A DNA stretch of 64,000 bases from Nesterenkonia pannonica (GTDB taxonomy: Bacteria > Actinomycetota > Actinomycetes > Actinomycetales > Micrococcaceae). Position 1 is the stretch's first letter. Each line of letters opens with the position of its first letter. The translations under genes were made by a program, and so were the position numbers. Under the pieces are notes generated by a model. The model ran no database searches. It was not told the origin of the DNA and saw only the letters and a program-made list of their open reading frames with translations. Location of the stretch: NCBI RefSeq assembly GCF_019575955.1, contig NZ_CP080575.1, positions 1,240,001-1,304,000 of the forward strand, written 5' to 3'. Positions 19,473-29,578 of this stretch are shown piece by piece.

Positions 19473-20204
19473 ATGAGCACCACGGACAACACCAGAGCGC
19501 CACGTGCTTGCTGCCGAAGGCCCACAGCACCCGTCCCGCTGCGACCGAGCATGGCGTCGCCTCTGCGAACGGCTTCACGATCCACTGGGGCCGAACCCTG
19601 CTGGCCCTCGGCCTGCTGCTCGGCGTGCTGGGGGCACTGATCACCGCTGCACTTGCTTACTTCGGAGTCCTCGCATGGGCTGTGCTTACCATATTCGCCA
19701 CCGTCGCACTGATCTCCCTGGTCACCCTGCGGGCTGCGGCTGTGGTTCGCCGCCGAGCGAAGCGGCGTGCCCGGGTGCAGCGCGCCTTCGACGCCGCCAT
19801 GGGCCCGCACGGTGAGGACTCCTCGGATCATTCGCGCGCCGTCGTGTCGGCCGCCGAGCCCGATGCCTCTTCTGCCCAGGCCCAAGCACCGTTCGATGTG
19901 CGTGAGGGCGAGCCGCAGCCGCAGCAGCAGCCCGCCCAGCACGCGCCGCTGGCCGAGCGGTTTACGGCTGCTTACTCTTCGTGGCAGCCGCGCGAAGTGC
20001 CCAAGCCCAAGTACGTCGTGGCAGAAAAGGTTGAGCGGGCGGAGCCCGAGCCGCTTGCCAAGCCTCAGGATCCTGTTCCCAGCGCAGACACTGCTGAAGC
20101 CTGCGGCGGGCGGCGGCGCGGTCCCTGAGGCTGCTGAGCCGACGCGAGAGAAGCGTCCTTCGTCGATGGACCTGGACAAGGTGCTGGCACGTCGCCGTGC
20201 CTGA
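19473..20204 (+). CDS. Membrane protein with long polar C-terminus, hypothetical
   Basis: Start ATG 19473 after AGAGGAACG (MSTTDNTRAPR). After a frame break near 19505 it reads ANGFTIHWGRTLLALGLLLG, with two predicted helices (LLALGLLLGVLGALITAALA and LTIFATVALISLVTLRAAAV), then a basic stop-transfer stretch (RRRAKRRARVQRAF) and about 130 polar residues rich in Pro, Gln, Glu and Ala (EPQPQQQPAQHAPL). Another break near 20090 leads to the conserved-looking end SSMDLDKVLARRRA. The topology suggests a membrane-anchored protein with a disordered cytoplasmic tail. Function is unknown. Its stop overlaps the GTG of the next gene, suggesting coupled translation. Confidence 0.65.
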
Positions 20205-21557
20205 CACCGCGCCTCTGGGCGGGCATCGGGAGCCTGCCCTTCCGGACACGCCCGGAGAGGAGGGCTCCGAGACGGAGCGCGTCCGGTCGAGCGGCGAGTC
20301 TGCTCAGCTCGAGTACCTCAGCTCAGCCGATGCGCACCCGCCCATCATTTCCGCGCTTCAGCAGTCCGGAATCTACGCCACGTCGGTGCACCTCGAGAGC
20401 CTCCAGCATCGGCCGGGCGCTGGGGTCACCGGCATCTACCGCATCGTGGTCTCTGATCCGGCCCGGCTCCTCCACACAGAGGAGGGCTGGGATGAGCCGC
20501 GGATATATGCCGCGGAGGGTGACCACATCTATGAGGTCTACGTGGGCGTCAGCACCGAGCGGATCCGTGCCGAGTCCAAGGATGTGGTCAGCGCGCACAG
20601 TCCCGCTGGGCCGCTGGCCATATGGCAGCACCCTGCGACCCGGCGCCTCGGGCCTGCGAGTGGCCACCGATCCGGTCGCAGTAGCCCGGAGGTGGGGCCA
20701 GGGTTCGCGGCTCACCAGCTTGAGACAGTCAGCTACCGGCCCCTGCGCCGCGCTGTCATCGCCGCAGACTTCGCCGACGGCTCCCGCACCTACCTCAAAG
20801 TCCTGCGCCGGGGCCGCGCTGAGGACCTTGCGCGGCGCCATCACATGCTTCTGTCGGCCGGGGTGCCTGCGCCGAGACCGCTGCGAGCCTGTAGAGGACG
20901 TGGTGGCGCTTCGCCAGGGGAGGGCATCTCCTCGCAGAGCATTTCCTCGAGGATGGGGCCGCCAGGGTTCGCCCACAGGATTTCGTGCAGCTGCTTGAGG
21001 CTCTCCCGCTGAGGTGATGGACCTCCCCGCTCGAGAGGCGTGGACTGATCGTCTTCCCTCCTACGCCTCTGCGGCGCAGGCCGCACTGCCCGAGGCGGCG
21101 CCGCGCATCGCAGCGCTGAGAGATCTGATCCTCACTGAGCTCACCGTCACTGATCGCGGACCCGTGGTGCCTGCTCACGGCGACTTCTACGAGGCAAACA
21201 TGCTGATGCAGGGCGGGACCGTGTCGTGCCTTCTCGATGTGGATGCTCTGGGACCCGGTCACCGTGTGGATGATCTCGCGTGCTTCCTCGGCCATCTTGC
21301 GGTGCTGCCAGCCGTCGACCCGCGCTATGTCCACGTGCCATGGCCTTTGATCGGTTCGCTCGCGTCTTCGCGCAGAACGTCGACGAGGGAGCCTGCGGGT
21401 GCGCTCGGCCTCAGTGGCGCTGTCGCTGGTGGCAGGGGCGCGGGACACCCGGCGCAGCGGCTGGAAGGAGCAGGCGGAGCACCGGCTGCGCTGCGCTGAG
21501 GCGATCGTAGGGCTGACCAGCCCGTCGGGGAGCCTGGCGCAGTGGCCCGGCGTCTGA
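20197..21557 (+). CDS. Aminoglycoside-phosphotransferase-like kinase
   Basis: Small-molecule kinase of the APH/choline kinase fold. GTG 20197 overlaps the preceding stop by 8 bases. The N-lobe is readable (VTGIYRIVVSDPARLLHTEE, VIAADFADGSRTYLKVLRRG). The catalytic loop is VVPAHGDFYEANMLM (HGD with the following Asn) and the metal-binding Asp is in VSCLLDVDALGPGH, followed by RVDDLACFLGHL, a very typical APH C-lobe. Frame breaks occur near 20665, 20890-20960, 21355 and 21395. The stop at 21555-21557 follows a homologous tail. About 450 residues is long for APH and recalls the maltokinase-like branch. The substrate is unknown; I see no evidence for antibiotic resistance. Confidence 0.75.
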
Positions 21558-21597
21558 GGCCGGGGCCCGCCTCAGTGCCGCTGGGCTCCGTCGCTCA

Positions 21598-23418
21598 CTA
21601 GCCCTCCTCCGCACGCGAGAGCCGCTCGCGCAGCGCCTCGAGGCTCCGCTCCGCCTCGTGGGCATCGTCGAACCGGGCCATGTCGCGCAGGGCTTCCACT
21701 TGGCCCTCCAGTGCGATCTCCATGAGCTGGTCGCTGAGCGTGCGTTGCGTCATGGTCATGCGGAAGAGCGTCTCGGCTTCGGCCGATTGGCCGATCTGAC
21801 GCAGCACTGCAGCTGCGAAGAGCTCCGCATCTGCGCTTACTCCTCGTCTCCTGCCGAGATGAAGAGGTCGGCGGCCTCAAGGGCTGCGGCAACCGCTTCG
21901 CTGCCTCGCCCCAGCGCGGTCAGGCTGCGGGCACGAGTGTCGACGATGTCCGCCTGCTGCCACTGCGTGCCGTGCTCGGCAGCGATGCGCAGAGCGCGGC
22001 TGAGATGGGTCAGCCTGTCTGCGTCCTCGTGCTTAAGAGAGCAGGTGACCCAGTGAGTGCAGTGCTTGGAGCAGCATCAACGGGTCGGTGTCGGCTCCTG
22101 GTCAGCCAGCTGCAGGCCGCGCTCGTAGTGCTCCTGGGCTGCCTCCACCCGGTCCAGGGATGCCGCGAGCGCGCTTACCGCCAGATGAGCGCGGGCAGCC
22201 TCGTCCGTCTCCTCCGCGGCGAGAAACTGCCCCGCAGCCTCTGCCCAATGGCTCATAGCCTCCAGGGGGCGCTTCTGCTGGGTGACAGCATGGCCCAGAC
22301 CCATCAGTGCGCGTCCTCGTGTGGAGTGGTCCTCCTCGCCGGTCGTCAGGCGCAGGCTCAGGGAGTCGAGGATCAGTTCCGCCTCCTCGTGCTCGTCCAT
22401 CTCCAGAAGCTGCTGACCGAGCGCCAGGGAAAGGATGCGCGAGTCCTCGAATTCGCCCAGCTCGGCCTGCTGGACCGCTGCGCGCCAGGCCAGCACGGCC
22501 AGGCGCGGGCGTCCTATGCCTGATGTGATGCCGGCCAGCAGAGCCGCGGCGGATGCGGCCCCGCGGCGGACGCCGCATGCGGCGTAGAGCTCTGCGGACT
22601 GGATGGCGCGCTCCACTGCTTCCTGACTTCGTCGGCCTGGTGGTGGATGGTGGCGCGCAGCATGGCCATGGCGCCCCGCACCGCTCGGTTGGCGGGAGAG
22701 GAGAGCACCTTCGCCGCCGTCTGCGCGGCAGCCTCAGGGTCTTCGCAGAGCAGCTGCGCATGGGCCAGGAACATGCGTGCTCCGGCCAGCGCCTGGGAGC
22801 GGTGGAGGTCCGATGCATCCTCGGTGAGGGCCTCGAGGATCGCGACCACCTCCTCGACCAATGGAAGCGCCGCCTGAGGCCCTTCGTCCTGGAGGCGACG
22901 AACCGCCAGGGACGACAGGACATCGGCCCGAGCGGTCAGGACCCAGGGAGCCTCGTCCGCAGGCGCCTCCGCCGCTTCGCCCTCCAGCTGCTCAGCGACG
23001 CGGGCGAGGATCTCTCCTTCGACGCGGTCCGGCTCGCGCAGCAGCATCCCGCCGAGCTCGGATTCGATCTGCGCCTGCCGGGTGCGCCCCAGCCTACGCA
23101 TCAGATCGGTGCGTTCGCGCTGGTACGGTTCGCCGCTTTCGGAATCGCCCCGCATCTCGTGGACGCCACGAGCAGCCTCAGCAGGGGAAGCCGATACTCG
23201 GGATCATCGCCGCCGGGAGCGCGCAGGCCGCGCAGGCCCGCTTCCACGGCAGCGGCGTGACGCTCCCCGTAGGCTGCCTCGTACGCGAGGTCGAGCCATC
23301 CGCGTGCGGTCTCCGCCTCCGGCTGCTCCGAGCTCGGCGCCAGGAGCAGAGCCTGCAGGCGAGTCTCCAGCCGCGCGGCCCCGGGAAGCTCCTGCGTCGG
23401 GTGCTCCTCGCTGCTCAT
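21598..23418 (-). CDS. Tetratricopeptide-like helical repeat protein
   Basis: About 600 residues of almost continuous amphipathic helices rich in Ala, Leu and Glu, with repeated patterns such as RALMGLGHAVTQQKRPLEAM, AVEAGLRGLRAPG, LSRALRIAAEHGTQWQQADI and LRQIGQSAEAETLFRMTMTQ, spaced 34-40 residues apart as in TPR proteins. No catalytic domain, signal peptide or membrane helix is seen. The start ATG 23418 has GGGAGGA almost touching it, so a slightly later start is possible. Frame breaks lie near 23160, 22630, 22080, 22030 and 21830; the one near 22030 coincides with GCTTAAGA, a relative of the GCCGGC anomaly. Likely a scaffold or regulator; the partner is unknown. Confidence 0.65.
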
Positions 23419-23467
23419 TCCTCCCAGGGTAGCGTGCCTCCCTGGGCGCATCAGTACACTGGTGCGC

Positions 23468-24440
23468 ATGCATTCTCGGCCATGGGTGGGGTCACGGCTG
23501 TGCGCCCTCGCAGCCTCAGCTGCTCTTCTTCTGACAGCCTGCGCCGAGCCGCCCGCCGCTGAGGAGCCCACAGGTGACGAGCTGGACCGTGCGTGGCGCA
23601 TTGCCGTCGGCAGCGATCCGCTGGATCGCACGATCGCTCGGATCTACTCGTTGGCGATGAATTCTCGGGATCAGCCCACGGTGGTGATCGACGCCGAGCG
23701 TCCTGCCCATGAAGCTGCGGCGGCCTCGCCGAGGGGTCTGAGTCTCGTGACGGCGAGGGCGTCGCCGAAAGCTCTGCGGAGGCTGACTACGATCTGGTCC
23801 TCTCAAGGACTCTGCCGCTGGCTGAGGCGCTGGATCCTGATGCCTACGCGCGGCTGAGCAGGTCCGAGGATGAGGAGTGGACGGGCGCAGCCCTCCGCGC
23901 AGGATCTCACCGAGCTGATCTCTGATGCTCTCCAGAGCGGCGGCGATGCGTCCGCGGCGCTGCTGCAGCCGGGGGCCGCGGTGCTTTCGACGTCTGCTCT
24001 GACGACGGCTGCCTCGGCTTCTGCCGCCGAGCTCGATGAGGAGGAGAGTCCGGGCCTCGCCGGTCTGGAGGAGCAGTGTGAGGATCTCAGATTCGACACC
24101 GGGAGGGGCTCCCTGCTCTCTCGGAGGCTCTTGAGGATGCCTACGGCTGTGAGCCCGCCGCGCTCGAGGCAGGGAGGAGGACGAGCTCATAGACCAGCTC
24201 ATCAGGGCGGAGACTGATGTGGTCCTGCTGACCTCATCCCACCCCGGGGCGGAGGAGCACGCGTTGGTGGAGCTGTCGGACACGGACCGCGCCTTCCCGC
24301 AGGACCAGTACGCCCCTCTCATCGCGGCGGACTTGGAGGAGCAGGCGCCGGAGGTGCTGGAGGAGATCTCCGAGGCCTTGGACGATGAGGCGATCACCGT
24401 GCTGCGCCGTCTGCTGCACGGGGAGGACGCTCAGGACTTC
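23468..24440 (+). CDS. Lipoprotein, possibly an ABC substrate-binding protein (OpuAC-like)
   Basis: ATG 23468 gives a clear lipoprotein signal: basic start, hydrophobic core LCALAASAALLLTAC with lipobox LTAC, then an acidic linker. The mature part begins RAWRIAVGSDPLDRTIARIY and has PTVVIDAERPAHEAAAA, YDLVLSRTLPLAEALDPDAY, TDVVLLTSSHPGAEEHALVE, FPQDQYAPLIAADLEEQAPE and VLEEISEALDDEAITVLRRL. The last segments resemble the C-terminus of glycine-betaine-type binding proteins. Frame breaks are near 23735, 23870 and 24140. The stop cannot be found: the frame runs straight into the aminotransferase at 24441, either through an indel or a real deletion. No permease or ATPase gene is adjacent. Function is tentative. 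Confidence 0.5.
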
Positions 24441-25674
24441 GTGCAGGCGAACAAGCTGCGCAGCGTGCGGTATGACGTCAGAGGCCCGATCGCCGAAGAG
24501 GCTGCCCGCCTGAGCGGGCCGGGCATCGCATCACGAAGCTGAATATCGGCAACTTGGCGCCGTTCGGGTTCAGCGCCCCGGAGTCCATCATGCAGGACAT
24601 GATCCGCCACCTGCCCGCCTCCCAGGGCTACTCCGAGTCAGCCGGAATCTACTCGGCGCGCACCGCGGTGGCCCAGTACTACCAGGACCGCGGGATGCGG
24701 GACGCTGTGCCCGAGGACATCTACCTGGGCAATGGGGTGGCGGAGCTTATCACGATCACTCTCCAGGCGCTGATCAACCCCTGGACGAGATCCTCATCCC
24801 TGCTCCGGACTACCCGCTGTGGACCGGCCTGACCGCCCTGTACCAGGGAGTTCCGGTCCACTACATCTGCGATGAGAGCAATCACTGGTGGCCGGATCCG
24901 GAGGAGGTGGAGTCGAAGGTGACGGACCGGACCAAGGCTCTGGTCGTCATCAACCTGAACAACCCCACCGGCGCTGTCTACCCCAAGGAGATCCTCGAGG
25001 CTCTGGTGGACATCGCCCGGCGGCACAACCTGATCCTGATGGCCGACGAGATCTACGAGAAGATCACCTACGACGGCGCCGAGGCCATCAATATGTGCAC
25101 CCTCGCCGACGATGTCTTCACCATCACCTACTCGGGCCTGTCGAAGACGTGGCGGGCCGCGGGCTTCCGCTCCGGCTGGTGCTACATCTCCGGTCCTCAG
25201 TATCGCGCGAAGAGCTATCTGGAGGGGCTGCAGCTGATGTCGAATCTGCGGATGTGCCCCAATGTGCCCGGGCAGCACGCCATACAGACGGCCCTGGGCG
25301 GCTACCAGTCGATCGATGACCTGATCGCCCCGGGCGGCTTACTGCATGAGCAGCGGCAGGTGGCCTACGACCGGCTCCGCGAGATCGAGGGCGTCCAGGT
25401 GGAGCAGATGGACGGGGCCATGTACCTGTTTCCGCGCCTGGACCCGGAGATCTATCCGATCGAGTCCGATGAGGCATTCGTCATTGAGCTGCTGCGTCAG
25501 CAGAAGATTCTGGTCTCACACGGCAGAGCGTTCAACTGGATCGATGATCAGCATTTCCGCCTGGTCACTCTTCCTGCTGTGGCTGAGCTGGAGAGCGCCA
25601 TCGAGGGAATCTCCGACTTCCTCGCCGGGTACCGGACGCCTTCAGCGCCGCACGGGTGCTCTGAGGCAGGATAG
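24441..25674 (+). CDS. AlaA-type pyridoxal-phosphate aminotransferase, copy 1
   Basis: Fold-type I aminotransferase close to E. coli AlaA (glutamate-pyruvate transaminase). Likely GTG start at 24441 (VQANKLRSVRYDVRGPIAEE). Motifs: ITKLNIGNLAPFGF, QGYSESAGIYSARTAVAQYY, DIYLGNGVAELI, LIPAPDYPLWTG, NNPTGAVYPKEIL, LILMADEIYEKITYDGAEAI (PLP Asp-Glu-Ile-Tyr), YSGLSKTWRAAGFRSGW (Schiff-base Lys) and FNWIDDQHFRLVTLP. Frame breaks lie near 24525 and 24780. NLNNPTG replaces the NPNNPTG of its twin. At 25337 GCTTAC turns GGRLHEQR into GGLLHEQR. The end is 5 bases from the start of copy 2. Confidence 0.9.
25337..25342. other. GCTTAC anomaly in aminotransferase copy 1
   Basis: The neighbouring paralogue reads Pro-Gly-Gly-Arg-Leu at the same place, as does E. 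coli AlaA. GCCGGC instead of GCTTAC restores the Arg, giving an internal control for the anomaly. Confidence 0.75.
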
Positions 25675-25678
25675 GCGG

Positions 25679-26918
25679 GTGAGAGAATTCCAGGAGTTCA
25701 CCCAATCGCCCAAGCTCGCCGAGGTGCGCTACGACGTCCGCGGGCCGATCGCGGCCGAGGCGTCGCGGCTGGAGCGGGCAGGCCATCGGATCACGCGTCT
25801 GAATATCGGGAATCCGGCCCCCTTCGGCTTTGAGGCCCCGGACGCGATCCTGCAGCACATGATCGCCGAGCTGCCCACCGCTCAGGGCTATTCGGACTCA
25901 CGGGGATCTACTCCGGCCGGCAGGCGGTGGCGCAGTACTACCAGGCGCGCGGCATTGAGAACGCGGACCCGGATGACATCTACTTGGGCAACGGCGTCTC
26001 GGAGCTGATCACGATGGTTCTGCAGGCGCTTCTGGGTCCGGGCGATGAGGTCCTGATCCCCGCTCCGGACTACCCGCTGTGGACAGGGGCCACCAAGCTG
26101 TGCGGCGGCACGCCGGTGCACTACATCTGCGATGAGGAGAATCGCTGGTGGCCGGACCCGGAGGAGATCGAGGCTAAGGTCACCGAGAACACCAAGGCCC
26201 TGGTGCTGATCAACCCGAACAATCCGACGGGCGCGGTGTATCCGCGGCACATTCTGGAGAAGCTGGTCGACATCGCTCGTCGGCACCACCTGATGCTTCT
26301 GGCGGACGAGATCTACGAGAACATCACCTTCGACGACGTGGAGATGGTCAACGCGGCATCTCTCTCCGACGACGTGGTGACCATCACCTTCTCCGGCCTG
26401 TCGAAGACGTGGCGGGTGGCTGGGTTCCGCTCGGGTTGGATCTACGTGTCAGGGCCGAAGCAGCGTGCCGCCAGCTATCTGGAGGGCCTGGAGCTGCTGA
26501 TGAATATGCGCATGTGCGCCAACGTTCCGGCCCAGCACGCTCTGCAGGCCGCACTGGGCGGCTACCAGTCGATCGGGGAGCTCATCGCACCCGGCGGTCG
26601 GCTGTATGAGCAGCGGACGACGGCTCATCGGCTGCTCAACGAGATCCCAGGGGTGGACGCGCATCGTGCTGACGGTGCGCTGTACCTCTTCCTCGCCTGG
26701 ATGCAGAGATGTACCCCATCGAAAATGATGAGACCTTCGTCATCGAGCTGCTGCGTGCCAAGAAGATTTTGGTCTCGCACGGGCGCGCGTTCAACTGGAC
26801 GGACTCCCAGCACTTCAGGCTGGTGGCGCTGCCCAGTGTCGAGGACCTGGAGGAGGCCATTGCGGGGATCGCTGACTTCCTCAGCGACTATCGCTCGGGA
26901 GCGATCCCGCGCGTCTGA
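25679..26918 (+). CDS. AlaA-type pyridoxal-phosphate aminotransferase, copy 2
   Basis: Tandem paralogue of the gene just upstream, about 70-75% similar by eye. GTG 25679 gives REFQEFTQSPKLAEVRYDVR. Shared motifs are ITRLNIGNPAPFGF, DIYLGNGVSELITMVLQALL, NPNNPTGAVYPRHILEKLVD, LMLLADEIYENITFDDVEMV, FSGLSKTWRVAGFRSGW with the Schiff-base Lys, NVPAQHALQAALGGYQSIGE and FNWTDSQHFRLVALP. Frame breaks lie near 25910 and 26700. It probably makes alanine from pyruvate and glutamate; two copies may allow different regulation or substrate range. Copy 2 keeps the consensus residues better than copy 1. Confidence 0.92.
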
Positions 26919-26958
26919 GGCAGCGTGTGCACAGGCTCCCGGACGGGGGCAGGCGGCC

Positions 26959-27226
26959 TCAGCCGTCCTGCTCCAGCTCCTGACGGACCTGCTCGAGGCG
27001 CTCCTGGGCGCCGGAGAGCCACCGCTCGCACCGGTCCGCCAGGGCTTCGCCGCGCTGCCACAGCGCCAATGACTCCTCGAGAGGGGCACCGCCGGTCTCC
27101 AATTTGGTGACCACAGCGACGAGCCTCGTCGCGGGCCTGTTCGTAGGACATGGTTTCGATGTCCTCGGTCCTTGCGGTGCTGAAGGATTCCTCAGCCACT
27201 GGGGCGGCAGGGCTCTCGTTGCTCAT
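26959..27226 (-). CDS. xseB: Exodeoxyribonuclease VII small subunit
   Basis: Small coiled-coil subunit of ExoVII. ATG 27226 overlaps the xseA stop by 4 bases (ATGA). The product has a polar N-terminal extension (MSNESPAAPVAEESFSTART), then MSYEQARDE, and after a frame break near 27120 VVTKLETGGAPLEESLALWQ and RGEALADRCERWLSGAQERL, the two-helix hairpin typical of XseB. About 88 residues restored. It is convergent with aminotransferase copy 2. Confidence 0.92.
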
Positions 27227-28508
27227 GCGTCTCCGATCCTATGGGTCTGTACGTTCTTCACTTCTGCCTGGAACTCCCCGTCGGCGACCATGACCTGAAC
27301 GTCTTGGCCGGGGAGAGGAGGGCCGCGTCGCGGACGATGCCCCCGATGTCTGCACCACCGCATATCCGCGGTCCAGGGTCGACTGCGGGGAGAGCGAGGT
27401 GACGCGGGCGCGCGTGCTGTCCACCCAGTCCCGCGCCCGAGAGGCTCTCGCCTCCATGGAGAACAGGGCGCGCCGCCGCAGGCCGGTCAGGTCATCACGG
27501 CGCACATCGATCATGCTCTGCGGGTGCGCCATCGCAGGCCGTGAACGGATCGCACGTATCCACTCGCCCTCCCGCTGCAGCATCCTCTGGACCCCGCTGG
27601 ACATCCGGGTCCGTGCCTGAGCCAGGTTCTCGCGCTCCACGCTCTCCTCAGGAACCAGCATCTTGGCTGATCCGGTGGGGGTGGAGGCCCTGACGTCGGC
27701 GGCCTCGTCGAGCAGCGGCCGGTCCGCCTCATGTCCGATCGCTGACACGACGGGGTGTGCGCCGCAGCCACGGCCCGGATCAGCCGCTCGTCGGAGAACG
27801 GCAGGATCACTTCCTCGAGGAGCCGCCGCCGCGCGCGATCACGATGACATCCACGCGAGGGTCCGCGTCGAGGTCGCCCAACGCGGCTGCGACCTCCATA
27901 GCGGCCATGGGCCCCTGGGTCGACACCTCGCGAATCTCAAACTGGGCAGCAGCCCACCGCAGGCCCACGTGACGGAGGATGTCCTTCTTCGCGTCCGATT
28001 CGCGGCCTGTGATCAGACCGATCCGGGCAGGGAGCACCGGCAGCGGCTTCTTCCGCCCAGCATCGAACAGGCCTTCGGAGGCCAATGACTTGCGCAGCTG
28101 CTCAATGCGGGCGAGCAGGTCGCCCAGCCCCACCGGCTGCATCCGATGGGTCACCAGGCTCAGCCGTCCCGACTTCTCATACAGGCTCGGCTTCACCAGA
28201 GCCACCACCCGCGAGCCTGGGCTGACCACACCGTCGAGCGTTCCGGCGACGTTCCGCCACGCGACAGCGTTGAAGGACACCTCCTGCTCCAGGTCCCGCA
28301 GGGTCATCCATGCGGTTCCGTTGCGCATGTTGAACTCGACCAGCTGGCCTTCGACCCAGGTGGGCGAGACCTTGTCGATGTGCGCCCGCAGCTTGCCCGA
28401 GAAATGGCTGAGCGGCCAGGGGCTCTCCGCACTGGTGTCAGCGGAATGCGCAGGCATCGCAGTCAGGGGGCGCTTATCCTGCGCAGCGAGCTTCTCGAAT
28501 GAGGACAA
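27223..28508 (-). CDS. xseA: Exodeoxyribonuclease VII large subunit
   Basis: Catalytic subunit of ExoVII, degrading single-stranded DNA to oligonucleotides. An N-terminal OB fold (LSHFSGKLRAHIDKVSPTWV, VEGQLVEFNMRNGTAWMTLR) is followed by the catalytic domain: LPARIGLITGRESDAKKDIL, VDVIVIARGGGSSR, FSDERLIRAVAAAHTPVVSA and IGHEADRPLLDEAADVRAST (the GHE-D motif), PTGSAKMLVPEESVE and a coiled-coil region, with TLDRGYAVVQ near the end. Frame breaks lie near 27810, 27730 and 27340. Start is either TTG 28508 (MSSFEKLAAQ) or ATG 28457; I chose the TTG because a purine-rich AGAAGAAGAGAG stretch precedes it. Confidence 0.93.
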
Positions 28509-28628
28509 TGGACTCTCTTCTTCTCTGCGGGCCTGATCCGACCCCGTTGTGCACCAAGTACCCTGTGGGCTGTATTCATTCCGGTCCGAACCAGGGTAGC
28601 CGTTCGGCATGACATTGAGGAGAGCCCC

Positions 28629-29567
28629 GTGCGCCAGCTTCTGAGCATCCTGAGCCTCATTCTTGCTTACCTCTCACAGCGGCGGCGCTCGCCGCTACCA
28701 GGCCGATCAGCTGCTGCGCGACGAGGAGCCCATCCGCGAGATCGCCGGCGAGCTGCCTGAGCAGCCGGAGTTCTCCGAAGCGGTGGCCTCGACCATGGTG
28801 AGCGAACTGTCCGAGCAGATTCCGGACCAGGCGCGCCAGCTTCTCGGAACCGGCATTGAGGAGCAGGCAGAGGCGATGGTCTCTGACATCGTGGCGTCGC
28901 TTCTGGAGAACGACAGGACCAGGGCCGCCTGGGACGAGACCCTCCAATCCACGCGGACCGACTGGACGGCGCAGATGGAGGAGCTCTTCGACGCTTACGC
29001 TCCACAGGGAGCGCGGAGGAGCTCAATGTGGAGGTGGATCTCTCCCGTGGCATCGGCGATGACGGAGCCGCTGCGGGAGGGCCTGGACAGCTATCTGGGG
29101 TGGATCCTGGGCCTGACTCCGCCGACTTCGACGTGTTGGCTCCCGAGATCGTCGTGGATGTGGACGCGGCGGCAGGACAGGAGGCGCAGACGGATCCCTA
29201 CGCTGTCGCAACCGTCGTCGCCGGCAGCGAGCACTGGCTCTGGTTCGCCGTGGGATCGGGGCTGCTGCTGGTGCTGGGCCTGGTCATCGGAGTCGGAAAG
29301 TCTCGCTGGGCAGGCCTGGCCGCCGGGGGCTGGTCGCGGGTGTGCTCGGACTGTGGCTGGCCCTCTCCGGGGCAGCGCCCAGCTTCGACATCCCCGGATG
29401 CTGATCCGGCCATGGCCGCAGTGCTGCAGCACGTGGAGGAGAGCTTCACCGCGTGGGCCCAGCCGTCATGGTGGATCTTCATTGCAGGTGCGGCGCTCCT
29501 GCTGATCATCGGAGTGCTCGGGTCGCTCGTGGCGCCCGGCGCGCGCCGGGTTGAAGCCCGCGCGTAG
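28629..29567 (+). CDS. Membrane protein with extracytoplasmic helical domain, hypothetical
   Basis: GTG 28629 after GAGGAGAG gives RQLLSILSLILAYLS, an N-terminal membrane anchor; GCTTAC at 28665 makes Ala-Tyr where Ala-Gly is expected. A soluble helical region follows (YQADQLLRDEEPIREIAGEL, STMVSELSEQIPDQARQLLG, MVSDIVASLLENDRTRAAWD), then after breaks near 28680, 29010 and 29110 LREGLDSYLGWILG and DVLAPEIVVDVDAAAG. Three C-terminal helices come last (HWLWFAVGSGLLLVLGLVIG, GLVAGVLGLWLALSG and PSWWIFIAGAALLLIIGVLG). The architecture recalls a family of actinobacterial integral membrane proteins of unknown role. It ends 11 bases before ispH and may be co-transcribed. Confidence 0.7.
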
Positions 29568-29578
29568 AATAGGACGCG

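Noticed and set aside
20197-21557. Aminoglycoside resistance gene
   Set aside because: Only the kinase fold is shared; length and N-terminal domain fit maltokinase-like relatives and no resistance context is present.
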